Positions 36,530-45,599 of a stretch of DNA of 64,000 nt are shown here, piece by piece. Every line of letters begins with the position of its first letter. The first letter of the stretch is position 1. Source of the stretch: Algihabitans albus (GTDB lineage Bacteria > Pseudomonadota > Alphaproteobacteria > Kiloniellales > DSM-21159); NCBI RefSeq assembly GCF_003572205.1, contig NZ_QXNY01000003.1, positions 310,001 through 374,000 of the forward strand, read 5' to 3'. The position numbers were made by a program, and so were the translations under genes. The notes beneath the pieces are model-generated. The model was not told the origin of the DNA and made no database searches. It saw only the letters and a program-made list of their open reading frames with translations.

Positions 36530-38023
36530 ATGCGAGACAGCGATAGGAAACGTTACGTAGCCCGCCTGACTGATCGTTACGTCCGGCGCGAAATCAGCCG
36601 CCGCGACTTCCTGCGCGACGCCAGCCACCTCGGCCTCGGGATCGGCGCCCTCGGACTCGGAATGACAAGGCCCTTCGGCGGCAAACCGGCCTTCGCACAG
36701 AGCGAGGAACTGCGGCCGAACCAGGAAGTGCTCGATTGGGTGCGCGACGTCTCCACGCCCTTCCGCGGCACGACGCTCAAACTCGCCACCGAGTCGACGC
36801 CGCCGTCGAACGCCATCAACAGTCAGCTTAAGCCCTTCTTCGAAGAAGCCTCGGGCATGAGAGTCGAGATCGAAGTGCTGCCGCTGGAGCAGGTCCTGCA
36901 GAAGCTGACGCTCGACATCGCCAGCCAGCTCGGGACTTACGATCTCTACTACATCGACCAATCCTGGGCTGCCTTCACGGCGCAAGACGTCTTCGATCCG
37001 CGCGAGCAGATGGCGGATAAACCCGACCTCGCCATGCCCGACTGGAATTTCGACGATTTCCTGCCGGCCCTGGTCGACGGCATCGCCCGCTACGAGGACC
37101 GGATGGTCGGCGTGCCCTACGACATACCCATCTTCATCATGATGTACCGCCGCGATATCTGGGAGGAGATGGGCTTCGCAGCGCCTTCGTCGCTGGAAGA
37201 GTACTACGAGCAGGCGAAGGCGGTCACCGAAGCCGGCGAGCTCTACGGCGCGACCGGCCAGATGAAATCCGGCCACTACAGCCTGGAGTGCGACTGGACA
37301 GCCTGGCTCTGGGGCCACGGCGGATCGATCTTCGACGCGGACGGCAAGTTTGCCGGCCACGACGAGCGCGGCCTCGAGGCAATGGAGTACTGGCGCCGGC
37401 TCTACGAGACCATGCCCCCTGGCGTGACCGGTTGGACATGGGACGGACAGGGTCAGTCGATTGCGCAGGGCGTGGCGGCCTCCATGATGAGCTGGGGCGA
37501 GTTCTTCCCCTACTTCGACGATCCCAGCGCCACCAAAGTCTCGGGACTGATGGAGGCGGTGCGCTGCCCGCCGCCCAAGCATCCGTTGCGCACAGTCGAA
37601 CAGACGGGCTTCGGTGAGATCCCCGGCGTCGGCCACCAGGGCGGTTCGTCGCTCGCGGTTTCGCAGAACTCGAAGAATCCGGATGCCGCTTGGATCTTCA
37701 TGCAGTGGGCCACCAGCTACGATACGCAGGTACTCATCACCGCCCTGGGCGGTGGCACCGGCCCAACCCGCGGTTCGGTTTATGACGATCCGCGTATCAT
37801 CGCAAACCGCCGGGTGGGACCGGGCACGACCCGCCACCTCGATGTCGTGCGCGAGACCATCGCAAACGACATGGGGTCCGAGCCGGATCTGCCGGAGTGG
37901 GCCGAACTGGCGAACGATACGATCCCGGTACGTCTCGGCAAATACTTCGCCGGGGACTACGGCTCGGCTAAGGAGGCGATGGATGACGTCGCCCAGGCCG
38001 TCGACCGGATCGTCGGCGGCTAA
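36530..38023 (+). CDS. ABC transporter solute-binding protein with Tat signal
   Basis: The 497-residue protein starts with a clear twin-arginine signal, SRRDFLRD at about residues 24-31, a glycine-rich hydrophobic core and a probable cut after AFAQ. The mature part is a family 1 sugar-binding protein. ATG 36530 has GGGAGGA eight bases upstream. It is the periplasmic receptor for the flanking permeases. A 30-base perfect palindrome follows the gene. The ligand is unknown; the operon content suggests a polyol or ketose. Confidence 0.88.
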   Translation: MRDSDRKRYVARLTDRYVRREISRRDFLRDASHLGLGIGALGLGMTRPFGGKPAFAQSEELRPNQEVLDWVRDVSTPFRGTTLKLATESTPPSNAINSQLKPFFEEASGMRVEIEVLPLEQVLQKLTLDIASQLGTYDLYYIDQSWAAFTAQDVFDPREQMADKPDLAMPDWNFDDFLPALVDGIARYEDRMVGVPYDIPIFIMMYRRDIWEEMGFAAPSSLEEYYEQAKAVTEAGELYGATGQMKSGHYSLECDWTAWLWGHGGSIFDADGKFAGHDERGLEAMEYWRRLYETMPPGVTGWTWDGQGQSIAQGVAASMMSWGEFFPYFDDPSATKVSGLMEAVRCPPPKHPLRTVEQTGFGEIPGVGHQGGSSLAVSQNSKNPDAAWIFMQWATSYDTQVLITALGGGTGPTRGSVYDDPRIIANRRVGPGTTRHLDVVRETIANDMGSEPDLPEWAELANDTIPVRLGKYFAGDYGSAKEAMDDVAQAVDRIVGG

Positions 38024-38088
38024 GCGTTCGGAGGGAGCCGCAGGAACGCCGCCGCTGCCGGACGGCGGACCGACTGGAGTAGTGAGCC

Positions 38089-38118
38089 GCGCGGAGCCGG
38101 TTGCAACCGGCTCCGCGC
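38089..38118 (+). promoter_or_regulatory. Perfect 14-bp stem-loop after the second ABC binding-protein gene
   Basis: GCGCGGAGCCGGTT (38089-38102) and its complement (38105-38118) form a 30-base palindrome with a two-base centre. A C-run and then TTCG follow, not a T-tract. It lies in the 135-bp gap before the SDR gene and probably stabilises the binding-protein mRNA or partly terminates transcription. Confidence 0.65.
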
Positions 38119-38158
38119 GCCCCCCCTTCGCCCGACACAAGCGGGAAAGAAAGCCGAA

Positions 38159-38884
38159 ATGACAGACAAACCCCTCGTGGCGATCACCGGTGCCTCGTCG
38201 GGCATTGGAGAGGCCACCGCCCGGGCCTTTTCAGCCGACGGGCACCCGCTGCTGCTGATGGCGCGCCGTCTCGACCGGATGGAGGCTCTGAACCTGCCGA
38301 ATGCGATCTGCCGCCAAGTCGACGTCTGCGACCGCGCCGCCATCGCCGCGGCCGTCGCGGAAGCCGAAGCGCAGTTCGGACCGGTCGACATGATGTTCGC
38401 CAATGCGGGCATCGCACGACTGGCCGACATCGGCCGTCAGGACCCGGCCGAGTGGGACGAGATGATCGACATCAATACGAAGGGCGTGATGAACAGCGTT
38501 CACGCCGTGATGGCCGGCATGATCGCGCGTCGCGGCGGCACGCTGGTCATGATGAGCTCGATCGCCGGGCGCAAGGTTTACCCCGATCACACAGTTTATT
38601 GCGGCACCAAGTTCTTCGTGCATGCCGTTTCGGAATCCCTGCGCGCCTATCTCTCGGTGCACGATGTGCGTGTCCTCGTCGTCTCGCCCGGGGTGATCGA
38701 AACGGAAGTGCTGAATTCGGTCACCGATGAACGAACTCTTGCGGATTACAAAGCCAACAAAGCCAAGATGGGCGGCGGCATCGGCGCTGATATCGTGGCT
38801 CAGCTTATCCTCGACGCATACCGTCTACCGCAGAATACGCTCGTGCAGGAGATCTGTCTTACGCCGACACGCCAAGTCTACTAG
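38159..38884 (+). CDS. Short-chain dehydrogenase/reductase (YdfG/NADP type)
   Basis: This 241-residue Rossmann-fold oxidoreductase has the cofactor motif TGASSGIG (residues 10-17), the FANAG segment, the catalytic serine in MMSSIAG, and the YCGTKFF active-site tyrosine and lysine. The basic residues RR after the second strand point to NADP. It would oxidise a polyol or ketose in the operon. It is preceded by the stem-loop region and followed after 26 bases by the ABC ATPase gene. Confidence 0.83.
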   Translation: MTDKPLVAITGASSGIGEATARAFSADGHPLLLMARRLDRMEALNLPNAICRQVDVCDRAAIAAAVAEAEAQFGPVDMMFANAGIARLADIGRQDPAEWDEMIDINTKGVMNSVHAVMAGMIARRGGTLVMMSSIAGRKVYPDHTVYCGTKFFVHAVSESLRAYLSVHDVRVLVVSPGVIETEVLNSVTDERTLADYKANKAKMGGGIGADIVAQLILDAYRLPQNTLVQEICLTPTRQVY

Positions 38885-38910
38885 ACAGACTTTTCAAAGG
38901 AACCGCTTCG

Positions 38911-39975
38911 ATGGCCACCGTCGAATACCGCAACATAGCCAAGAGCTACGGCTCGTTCGCGGTCATGCACGACCTTAACCTCAGCATCGCAGACGGCGAA
39001 TTCGCGGTTCTGCTGGGTGCGTCCGGCTGCGGCAAGACCACGCTGCTGCGCATGACCGCTGGGCTCGAAACCGTCACAGCCGGAGACCTCTTAATCGACG
39101 ATCTACGGGTCAACGACGTTCCGCCGCGCGACCGGGACATCGCGATGGTCTTTCAGAACTACGCGCTCTATCCCACCATGACCGTCGCGGAAAACATCTC
39201 CTTCTCACTCGAAATCCGCTCCGTACCGAAGGTGGAGCGACGACGGCGCGCCGAGGACGCTGCAGCGCTCGTCGGCTTAACGGAGCACCTCAACCGCTAT
39301 CCTCGGGAACTGTCTGGCGGACAGCGACAGCGGGTCGCGATGGCACGCGCCATGGTGCGGGACGCGAAGGTCTTTCTGTTCGACGAACCACTCTCCAATT
39401 TGGATGCGAAGCTGCGCGCCCAGATGCGCTTCGAGATCCGGCAGTTGCACGACCGCCTCGGGACCACGACGATCTACGTCACTCATGACCAGATCGAGGC
39501 CATGACCATGGCGGACAAGATCGTGCTGATGCGGGGCGGAGAGATCGAACAGGTTGGCTCACCGGACGAGCTTTACGACCGACCGGTCAGCCGCTTTGCA
39601 GCCGACTTCATAGGGTCGCCGGCCATGAATTTCGTGGAGGGCACGGTGGAGGCGAACGGAAATGCCCCCACCTTCGTCGCCGAAGGCATGCATCTCGGAC
39701 TCCCGACCAGTGTCTCGGTGACGCCTGGTCATCAGGTCGTCTGCGGGATGCGGCCCGCCGACCTGATGCTGGACTCGGACGGCAGTGTCGAAGGTCATTT
39801 GATCTTGGCGGAGAAAACCGGACCCGATCTGCAACTTCATATGACCGTCGCGGGGCAAGACTTCATCGCAACGGCGCCGCGCGATGCTAAAGTGAGCGCC
39901 GGCGACCGAGTGCGTCTCGCAGTGGCGCCGGAGAATCTCCACCTGTTCGACCCAGTCAGCGGACAACGTCTGTGA
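38911..39975 (+). CDS. ABC transporter ATPase, MalK/UgpC type (canonical)
   Basis: This 354-residue ATPase has all standard motifs: Walker A GASGCGKT, Q-loop VFQNYALYP, signature LSGGQ, Walker B FLFDEP, and switch histidine in YVTHDQIEA, followed by a TOBE domain. As the only ATPase of this operon it should work as a homodimer, in contrast with the two-ATPase system at 23-25 kb. Its TGA overlaps the GTG of the next gene by four bases. Confidence 0.9.
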   Translation: MATVEYRNIAKSYGSFAVMHDLNLSIADGEFAVLLGASGCGKTTLLRMTAGLETVTAGDLLIDDLRVNDVPPRDRDIAMVFQNYALYPTMTVAENISFSLEIRSVPKVERRRRAEDAAALVGLTEHLNRYPRELSGGQRQRVAMARAMVRDAKVFLFDEPLSNLDAKLRAQMRFEIRQLHDRLGTTTIYVTHDQIEAMTMADKIVLMRGGEIEQVGSPDELYDRPVSRFAADFIGSPAMNFVEGTVEANGNAPTFVAEGMHLGLPTSVSVTPGHQVVCGMRPADLMLDSDGSVEGHLILAEKTGPDLQLHMTVAGQDFIATAPRDAKVSAGDRVRLAVAPENLHLFDPVSGQRL

Positions 39976-41051
39976 CATCCACAGGAAATCCATTCCAAGC
40001 GCTGCGCGACAGCGCCGACTTCGCCCGCCTGCGCGACCTTTCAGTCCGGATCGGGAGCGATCCACTTCAGGTTCAGGGCGCCGGCGGCAACACCTCGCTC
40101 AAGGGCGGAGGTGCCATGTGGGTAAAAGCTTCCGGCACCTGGCTTGCCGACGCCGGGACGAAGGACATCATGGTGCCCGTGCGGGCGGCGGACCTCGCTG
40201 CCGAGTTGGCTGCGGGCGGTGAGCCGGAAGCCGCCGCGTTCGTCGCGCCACCCGGGGCACCGAAGGGCTTGCGCCCCTCCATCGAGACCACTCTGCATGC
40301 CGCGATGCCGCAGCGAGTCGTACTGCATACCCATTGCGTTGCCACCATCGCGCTCGCGATTCGGGAGGACGGCACCGCAATCCTGCGCCGGGAATTGGCC
40401 GATCTGAATCCCATCATCTTACCTTACGTGATGCCGGGTCTGCCGCTCGCGCAGGCGCTTATGGCGGAGGCGAGTCCGGATCGCCCCGTCGCCGTTCTGG
40501 GAAACCATGGCCTGATCGTTGCGGGCGACAGTCCGGGCGGAGCCGAAGCTCTGCTGTTCGACGTCTCGGGACGGTTGGAGCGCGCCGTGGCACCGCCACT
40601 GGCGGCAGAGGCAACCGGACCCGACAGTCCGAATGCCCTATTCAGCTCTCGCTACCGACCGGTTGAAGCCGCTGCCCTTCAGGCTGTGGCGCGCTCGCCC
40701 CGGCACCTTGCCCTGGCAGCGCGCGGGCCCTTCTTTCCGGATCATGTTGTCTTTCTCGAGCCGGACCTTCGCATTGCCGATGAGAACGAGGACTTGGAAA
40801 CGGCAGCCGATCGACTGACCCGGGACGGACAGGCACCGACACTCGTCCTGCTGCCGGGTGTGGGGGCAGCCATCCGGCGCGATGCCTCGCCGGCCGCCGA
40901 GGCCATGGCACGCGGTCTCGGCGACGTCATCGCACGGGTACCTCCGGAGGCATCGGTACAGGCGCTGGCTCCAGCGGAGGTGGCGGAGCTCTTGGGTTGG
41001 GATGCGGAGAAGTATCGGCACGGACTCAGCTTGGCACCGTCGCAAGGATGA
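39972..41051 (+). CDS. Class II aldolase/adducin family protein (long form)
   Basis: The 359-residue protein carries an N-terminal class II aldolase domain with GAGGNTSLK (phosphate side), glutamate E105 (RPSIETTLHA), and metal histidines H119, H121 (HTHC) and H179 (GNHG). It is longer than simple fuculose-phosphate aldolases and resembles the aldolase half of bifunctional aldolase/short-chain dehydrogenases, here without a fused SDR. An SDR is encoded two genes upstream. The C-terminal 150 residues are of unclear function. The GTG start overlaps the ATPase stop, and its stop overlaps the next ATG. Confidence 0.8.
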   Translation: MTSTGNPFQALRDSADFARLRDLSVRIGSDPLQVQGAGGNTSLKGGGAMWVKASGTWLADAGTKDIMVPVRAADLAAELAAGGEPEAAAFVAPPGAPKGLRPSIETTLHAAMPQRVVLHTHCVATIALAIREDGTAILRRELADLNPIILPYVMPGLPLAQALMAEASPDRPVAVLGNHGLIVAGDSPGGAEALLFDVSGRLERAVAPPLAAEATGPDSPNALFSSRYRPVEAAALQAVARSPRHLALAARGPFFPDHVVFLEPDLRIADENEDLETAADRLTRDGQAPTLVLLPGVGAAIRRDASPAAEAMARGLGDVIARVPPEASVQALAPAEVAELLGWDAEKYRHGLSLAPSQG

Positions 41052-42346
41052 AGCGAGAGCCGGTGCAAAAGTCAGATCGCCTGGCACTCGGTATCGACGT
41101 CGGAACTTCCGGCGTCCGCGCGGCTTTGATCGATTCGAACGGAGCGTTGGCCGGCTTCTCGGCCGCCTGGATGGCCGATAACGGCAGCGACCTGCGCGAT
41201 CCCGCGGTTTGGGAGCGGACCTTAGCAGCGGCGTTGGCAGGGTTGGATCCTCTGTTGCGCTCGCGGGCCGGCGCCGTCTCGGTCGACGGAACCTCCGGTA
41301 CGGTGCTGGCGCTCGACGCGGACGGCGCGCCGCTTGGTAACGCACTGCTCTACAACGACAGAGTTGAGGGCCCAGGGATTCCAGCCGCGATCGCGGAGGT
41401 TGCACCCCGGACCAGCGCGGCGCATGGTTCGAGTTCGGGCTTGGCGCGCGCGATGGCTCTGGCCGCCAACCCCGGAACTCGGCGCATCGTCCATCAAGCA
41501 GACTGGGTCGCTGGCCTCCTGTCTGGCTGTCCCTGGATCAGCGACGAGTCCAACGCCCTGAAAACCGGCTACGACCCGCTTCTGCGGTGTTGGCCCATCT
41601 GGCTCGACGCACTGATCGCACCCGATCTATTACCCAAGGTGATGCCAGCCGGAGCGCAGGCGGGCATCGTGACGGCGGAGGCGGCCACGCGCTACGGTCT
41701 GCCTTCGAGTGCCATTGTGGTCGCCGGCATGACCGACGGCTGTGCATCTTTCTTCGCAACCGGCGCCGACCGTCCCGGCGACGGCGTCACGGCGCTCGGT
41801 ACGACCTTGACCCTTAAACTTCTGTCCCATGAGCCGATCTTCGACCCCGACTGCGGAATCTACAGCCATCGCATCGGGACCTACTGGCTTGCCGGTGGTG
41901 CCTCGAACTCCGGGGGCGGCGCCTTGGCAAATCACTTCACCGCGCAGGAGATCACGGACTTGTCGGCACGGATCGATCCGGATTGCGACTCCGGTCTCGA
42001 CTACTACCCCTTACCGCAAGCCGGCGAACGCTTCCCGCTTGCCGACCCGGAGCTCTCCCCGCGTGTCGATCCCCGACCAGACGACGACGCCCTGTTCCTC
42101 AAGGGACTGCTGGAAGGAATCGCCCGCATCGAGGCGACAGGCTACCGCCGGCTGGCTGGGCTTGGCGCACCGCCGCTCGCGCGCTTGCGCAGCGTTGGCG
42201 GAGGCGCCAGAAACACGGTCTGGAGCGCGATTCGGGAACGCATGCTTGCCGCCAAAGCGCTTCCTGCCGAGTCCGAAGAGGCCGCGGTAGGCGTGGCACA
42301 GCTGGCGCGTGCGGCGCTTGTCACTGCACCTGGGACCGACAGATGA
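41048..42346 (+). CDS. FGGY-family kinase (D-ribulokinase-like)
   Basis: This 432-residue kinase is short for the FGGY family. It has the phosphate loop GIDVGTSGVR, the VSVDGTSGTV stretch, a catalytic aspartate in VVAGMTDGCASF and the SVGGGARNTVWSAIRE C-terminal nucleotide segment. The YNDRVEGPG wording resembles the cyanobacterial and plant D-ribulose kinase-like group. It differs clearly from the kinase at 29929-31407. ATG 41048 overlaps the preceding stop by four bases, as does its own stop with the next gene. A ketopentose or ketotetrose is the likely substrate. Confidence 0.82.
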   Translation: MKREPVQKSDRLALGIDVGTSGVRAALIDSNGALAGFSAAWMADNGSDLRDPAVWERTLAAALAGLDPLLRSRAGAVSVDGTSGTVLALDADGAPLGNALLYNDRVEGPGIPAAIAEVAPRTSAAHGSSSGLARAMALAANPGTRRIVHQADWVAGLLSGCPWISDESNALKTGYDPLLRCWPIWLDALIAPDLLPKVMPAGAQAGIVTAEAATRYGLPSSAIVVAGMTDGCASFFATGADRPGDGVTALGTTLTLKLLSHEPIFDPDCGIYSHRIGTYWLAGGASNSGGGALANHFTAQEITDLSARIDPDCDSGLDYYPLPQAGERFPLADPELSPRVDPRPDDDALFLKGLLEGIARIEATGYRRLAGLGAPPLARLRSVGGGARNTVWSAIRERMLAAKALPAESEEAAVGVAQLARAALVTAPGTDR

Positions 42347-43161
42347 TTCCCGAGAGCCTCTCAGGTGTCGGCGAGATTGCGGAGCGGTTCGACGCCATTC
42401 TCCTCGATCAGTTCGGGGTGCTGCACGACGGCCGGGCGGCCTTCCCTGCCGCAAAGGATGCGGTCGCACGGCTTCGGGCGGCCGGACTGCGCTTGGCGGT
42501 ACTCTCCAACTCCGGCAAGAGGGCAGAGGCAAACAGCGCTCGTCTGGCTGTCCTCGGCTTCGACCCGGACCATTTCGACGCCGTCGTCACCTCGGGTGAG
42601 CTGTGCCGCGAGCACCTGACAGCACAGCTCGCCAGCGGCCAGTTGGCTGCCGGAGCCTCCGTCTATGTGATTGCCAGCAGCAACGAGGGCTCTCCACTCG
42701 AAGGTCTACCTGTGAGGCGCGCCACCTGCGCCGACGAGGCAGCGCTCGTCTTGATCGCCGGACGCGATCCGCAGAAAGAGACGCCGGAGGGCGAACTTGC
42801 AACGCTGCAGACTTTGGCGCGGCGCGGCGTTCCCTGTATCTGCGCCAATCCAGACCGGACGATCTATGCAGACGGCAAGCCGGCACCGGGTCCCGGCCTT
42901 CTGGCGAAAGCCTATGCGGAGTCCGGCGGGCCGATCGAGATAATCGGTAAGCCGCATGCCCCGATCTTCGAGGCCTCTCTGGAGGCACTCGGGCGGCCTC
43001 TTCCGACGCGCACTCTCATGGTCGGCGACAGCTGCGAGCACGACGTCACCGGGGCTTCCGCGCTTGGCCTGGCAACCCTGCTGATTGAAGGGGGTGTGCA
43101 GGCCAGCGCATCTTTCGACGGCGCCCTGCCCGACTTCGTCGCACCGATCTTCGCGTGGTAG
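42343..43161 (+). CDS. HAD superfamily class IIA hydrolase-like protein
   Basis: The 272-residue protein has the HAD nucleophile D22 in LLDQFGVLHDG, the threonine/serine motif LSNSGKRAE, the lysine motif GKPHAPIFEA and the acidic motif MVGDSCEHDV. The residue two after the nucleophile is F24, not the usual aspartate that acts as acid/base, as in the NagD-related TIGR01459-like group. Phosphatase activity is therefore plausible but may be weak. It is coupled to the kinase by a four-base overlap. Confidence 0.8.
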   Translation: MIPESLSGVGEIAERFDAILLDQFGVLHDGRAAFPAAKDAVARLRAAGLRLAVLSNSGKRAEANSARLAVLGFDPDHFDAVVTSGELCREHLTAQLASGQLAAGASVYVIASSNEGSPLEGLPVRRATCADEAALVLIAGRDPQKETPEGELATLQTLARRGVPCICANPDRTIYADGKPAPGPGLLAKAYAESGGPIEIIGKPHAPIFEASLEALGRPLPTRTLMVGDSCEHDVTGASALGLATLLIEGGVQASASFDGALPDFVAPIFAW

Positions 43162-43207
43162 CAACGGCCAGTTCAGACCTCAGTCCAGAAGTTAGGAGCC
43201 CGACCCG

Positions 43208-44137
43208 ATGGCGGCGCAGATCGAGCCGTTTACAGTTCCAACCACCGACGTAGACACAGCCTTCGATCGCTACGAAGCAATTCGCGTGCGCCTGCCCCAA
43301 GCCCACTTCGCAGCGGACAGCCGGCGGGTTCGCGATCTCGGCGCAATCGCCGACTCGTTCGATGTTTTCATACTGGATGCCTTTGGCGTCTTGAACGTCG
43401 GCGACCGCGCAATTCCCGGGGCCGTCGAACGAATCGCAGCCCTGAGAGCGGCTGGCAAACGGCTCTTCGTGCTGACCAATGCAGCCAGCTATCCGCGCTC
43501 CGTCGCGCTTGCCAAATACCGCAGCTTCGGCTTCGACTTTACACCGGAGGAAGTGGTGTCGAGCCGCGATGTGACATCGTCGGCCCTCGCGAACTTGGCC
43601 GATGGCGGGCTCTGGGCGGCTGCGAGCGGGCCGGCTCCGGACCTGTCGGACCTGACTGGGCGTATCGAAAATCTCGAGGAAGACCCGAGTCTGTTCGAGC
43701 GGGCCGACGGATTTCTGTTGCTGTCGAGTGCGAACTGGACGGCAGACCGGCAAAGCGCTCTCGTCACGGCCTTGACGGACCATCCTCGACCTTTGCTCGT
43801 CGGCAACCCCGATCTGGTCGCGCCGCGCGAAAACGGCCTGACCCTGGAGCCCGGCTGGTGGGCGCATGCCATCGCCGACCGTACTACCGTGGTTCCAGAG
43901 TTCTTCGGCAAGCCTTACGCCAATGCCTTCGCGGCGATCGAAAGGCGGTGTCCGGAGGTCAAGAGCCTACGCGTGGCGATGGTAGGCGACACCTTGCACA
44001 CCGATATTCTGGGGGGCCGTGCTGCTGGCTTTACTGCTATTCTGATCACCGACCACGGCCTGTTCGCCGGACGAGCCGCGGAGACCTACGTTGCACGCTC
44101 CGGTATCGTTCCGGACATCGTCTGCCGAACAACCTGA
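43208..44137 (+). CDS. HAD superfamily class IIA (NagD-like) hydrolase
   Basis: This 309-residue protein has nucleophile D57 in FILDAFGVLN, the VLTNAAS motif, the FFGKPYANAF lysine motif and the VGDTLHTD acidic motif. As in the preceding gene, an aromatic residue (F59) replaces the second aspartate. An N-terminal extension of about 50 residues precedes the fold. It lies 46 bases after the first HAD gene and is probably the last gene of the operon. The pair are similar in motif content but too different in sequence to be a recent duplication. Confidence 0.8.
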   Translation: MAAQIEPFTVPTTDVDTAFDRYEAIRVRLPQAHFAADSRRVRDLGAIADSFDVFILDAFGVLNVGDRAIPGAVERIAALRAAGKRLFVLTNAASYPRSVALAKYRSFGFDFTPEEVVSSRDVTSSALANLADGGLWAAASGPAPDLSDLTGRIENLEEDPSLFERADGFLLLSSANWTADRQSALVTALTDHPRPLLVGNPDLVAPRENGLTLEPGWWAHAIADRTTVVPEFFGKPYANAFAAIERRCPEVKSLRVAMVGDTLHTDILGGRAAGFTAILITDHGLFAGRAAETYVARSGIVPDIVCRTT

Positions 44138-44464
44138 GGGCAGTGGACGTCAGTCTGCGCTCATACGAAGCTTCGTAAGGTGTTCGGTTCACCCCTGTCG
44201 CCGAATGTCGCCCGCCGCTACTGTGAACAATCGGATAGAAGTGTAGGCAGTTCCGATCCCGGCGCCTCTCCTGGCCTCATCTTAAATGGCCGCGGGGGCG
44301 TTTCGATTGCGATCTTCGTAATGCACGGAACAATGGAATTGCAGCCGCCCCACGAGAGCGCGCCATCGGGAGGTGGGGTCTTTGAAAACAACAGCATTGG
44401 CTTCTGTTGTTTTGGTGTGTATTGCAGGTCGTAATCCCTGTATAGCAGTTCTCCAGATGCCGGA
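44138..44464. other. Intergenic boundary between the sugar operon and the polysaccharide locus
   Basis: This 327-bp gap has no convincing gene. It holds a 10-bp perfect inverted repeat, AAAACAACAG at 44385-44394 with 44404-44413, around a nine-base loop. This could be a weak terminator followed by TTGG, or a binding site 50 bp before the wecB start. Promoters for the downstream locus should lie here. Confidence 0.5.
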
Positions 44465-45595
44465 GTGAGCTTGGTAGTGAATAAAATTTTTCGAACCGGG
44501 CGCAGTTTCGAGCCGGCTTTGGTCGATCTTGTTATCGCGGCGCGTCCGAACTTCATGAAGATCTCGCCTTTGTATCGGGCTCTGTCGGCCGCCGGAATCT
44601 GCCGTCTGCGCCTGGTTCATACCGGCCAGCACTACGACGATGCCATGTCCGGGTCTTTCCTGCGGGAGCTCGGTCTGCCCGAACCCGACATACATCTGGA
44701 GGTTGGGAGTGGCAGTCACGCACAGCAGACGGCTGGCGTCATGACCGCCTACGAAGCGGCTTGCCTGGAGGAGCGGCCGGACTGGGTGGTCGTGCCCGGC
44801 GACGTGAACTCCACGATGGCCTGCGCTGTAACGGCGAAGAAACTCGGCCTGCAGGTCATCCATCTTGAAGCCGGTCTTCGCTCGTTCGATCGCAGCATGC
44901 CGGAAGAGATCAACCGGGTTCTGACCGACTCGATCGCGGATGTCTTTTGGACTCCGTCGGCTGATGCCGACGATAACCTGCGGCGCGAGGGAATGACTGA
45001 GAGCGCCATCGTGCGAATCGGCAATATCATGATTGATACGCTTGAGACGATGCGGTCGAGGATCGAAGCAGCAATGGCACCTGGTGAGCAGCATGAATTC
45101 GGGCTCGTGACCTTGCATCGCCCTGCGAACGTGGATACCCACGAGGCTCTGGGAGAGATCGTATCGGCGCTCGTGAAACTGTCCCGACATCTAAAGTTGA
45201 CCTTCCCCGTGCATCCTCGGACGGCCGGTCGCTTGCGTGAGTTTGGGATGATGGAGGCGTTGGACGCCGCGCCGGGCATCGAAGTGATCGCGCCACTCGG
45301 TTACATCGACTTCATGGCACGCGTTTTCCGGGCCCGTCTCGTCATCACCGATTCCGGGGGGCTGCAGGAAGAGACGACGTATCTCGGCATTCCCTGTATC
45401 ACTCTGCGGCCGAACACCGAGCGTCCGATCACCGTTTCCGTCGGAACCAACAGGCTAGTCGCGCGCAGCGACCTGATTGCCGCTGCCGAGCGCGCGCTCT
45501 CGGACCACACCGGAACGGGCGACGTGCCCGAACTCTGGGACGGGCGCACCGCCGAACGCGCGGCGTCGCACCTCGCAGACCTATTGAGCTGCTGA
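44465..45595 (+). CDS. wecB: UDP-N-acetylglucosamine 2-epimerase (non-hydrolysing)
   Basis: The 376-residue protein has the GT-B-like epimerase fold with ARPNFMKI, VHTGQHYDDAMS, VVPGDVNST, HLEAGLRS, PEEINRVLTD and the TLHRPANVD histidine. It interconverts UDP-GlcNAc and UDP-ManNAc for surface polysaccharides. The start is a GTG at 44465 or, with a better-placed GGAG, at 44477; the residues before LVIAARPN are longer than usual for WecB. It opens the plus-strand glycan locus and is followed after four bases by an amidotransferase gene. Confidence 0.9.
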   Translation: MSLVVNKIFRTGRSFEPALVDLVIAARPNFMKISPLYRALSAAGICRLRLVHTGQHYDDAMSGSFLRELGLPEPDIHLEVGSGSHAQQTAGVMTAYEAACLEERPDWVVVPGDVNSTMACAVTAKKLGLQVIHLEAGLRSFDRSMPEEINRVLTDSIADVFWTPSADADDNLRREGMTESAIVRIGNIMIDTLETMRSRIEAAMAPGEQHEFGLVTLHRPANVDTHEALGEIVSALVKLSRHLKLTFPVHPRTAGRLREFGMMEALDAAPGIEVIAPLGYIDFMARVFRARLVITDSGGLQEETTYLGIPCITLRPNTERPITVSVGTNRLVARSDLIAAAERALSDHTGTGDVPELWDGRTAERAASHLADLLSC

Positions 45596-45599
45596 GACG

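Noticed and set aside
36425-38140. Minus-strand reading frame of 571 codons
   Set aside because: It is antisense to the Tat-exported binding protein, and its composition is that of a shadow frame (rich in R, H, D, G).
44282-45190. Minus-strand reading frame of 302 codons
   Set aside because: It is antisense to wecB, which has all epimerase motifs.
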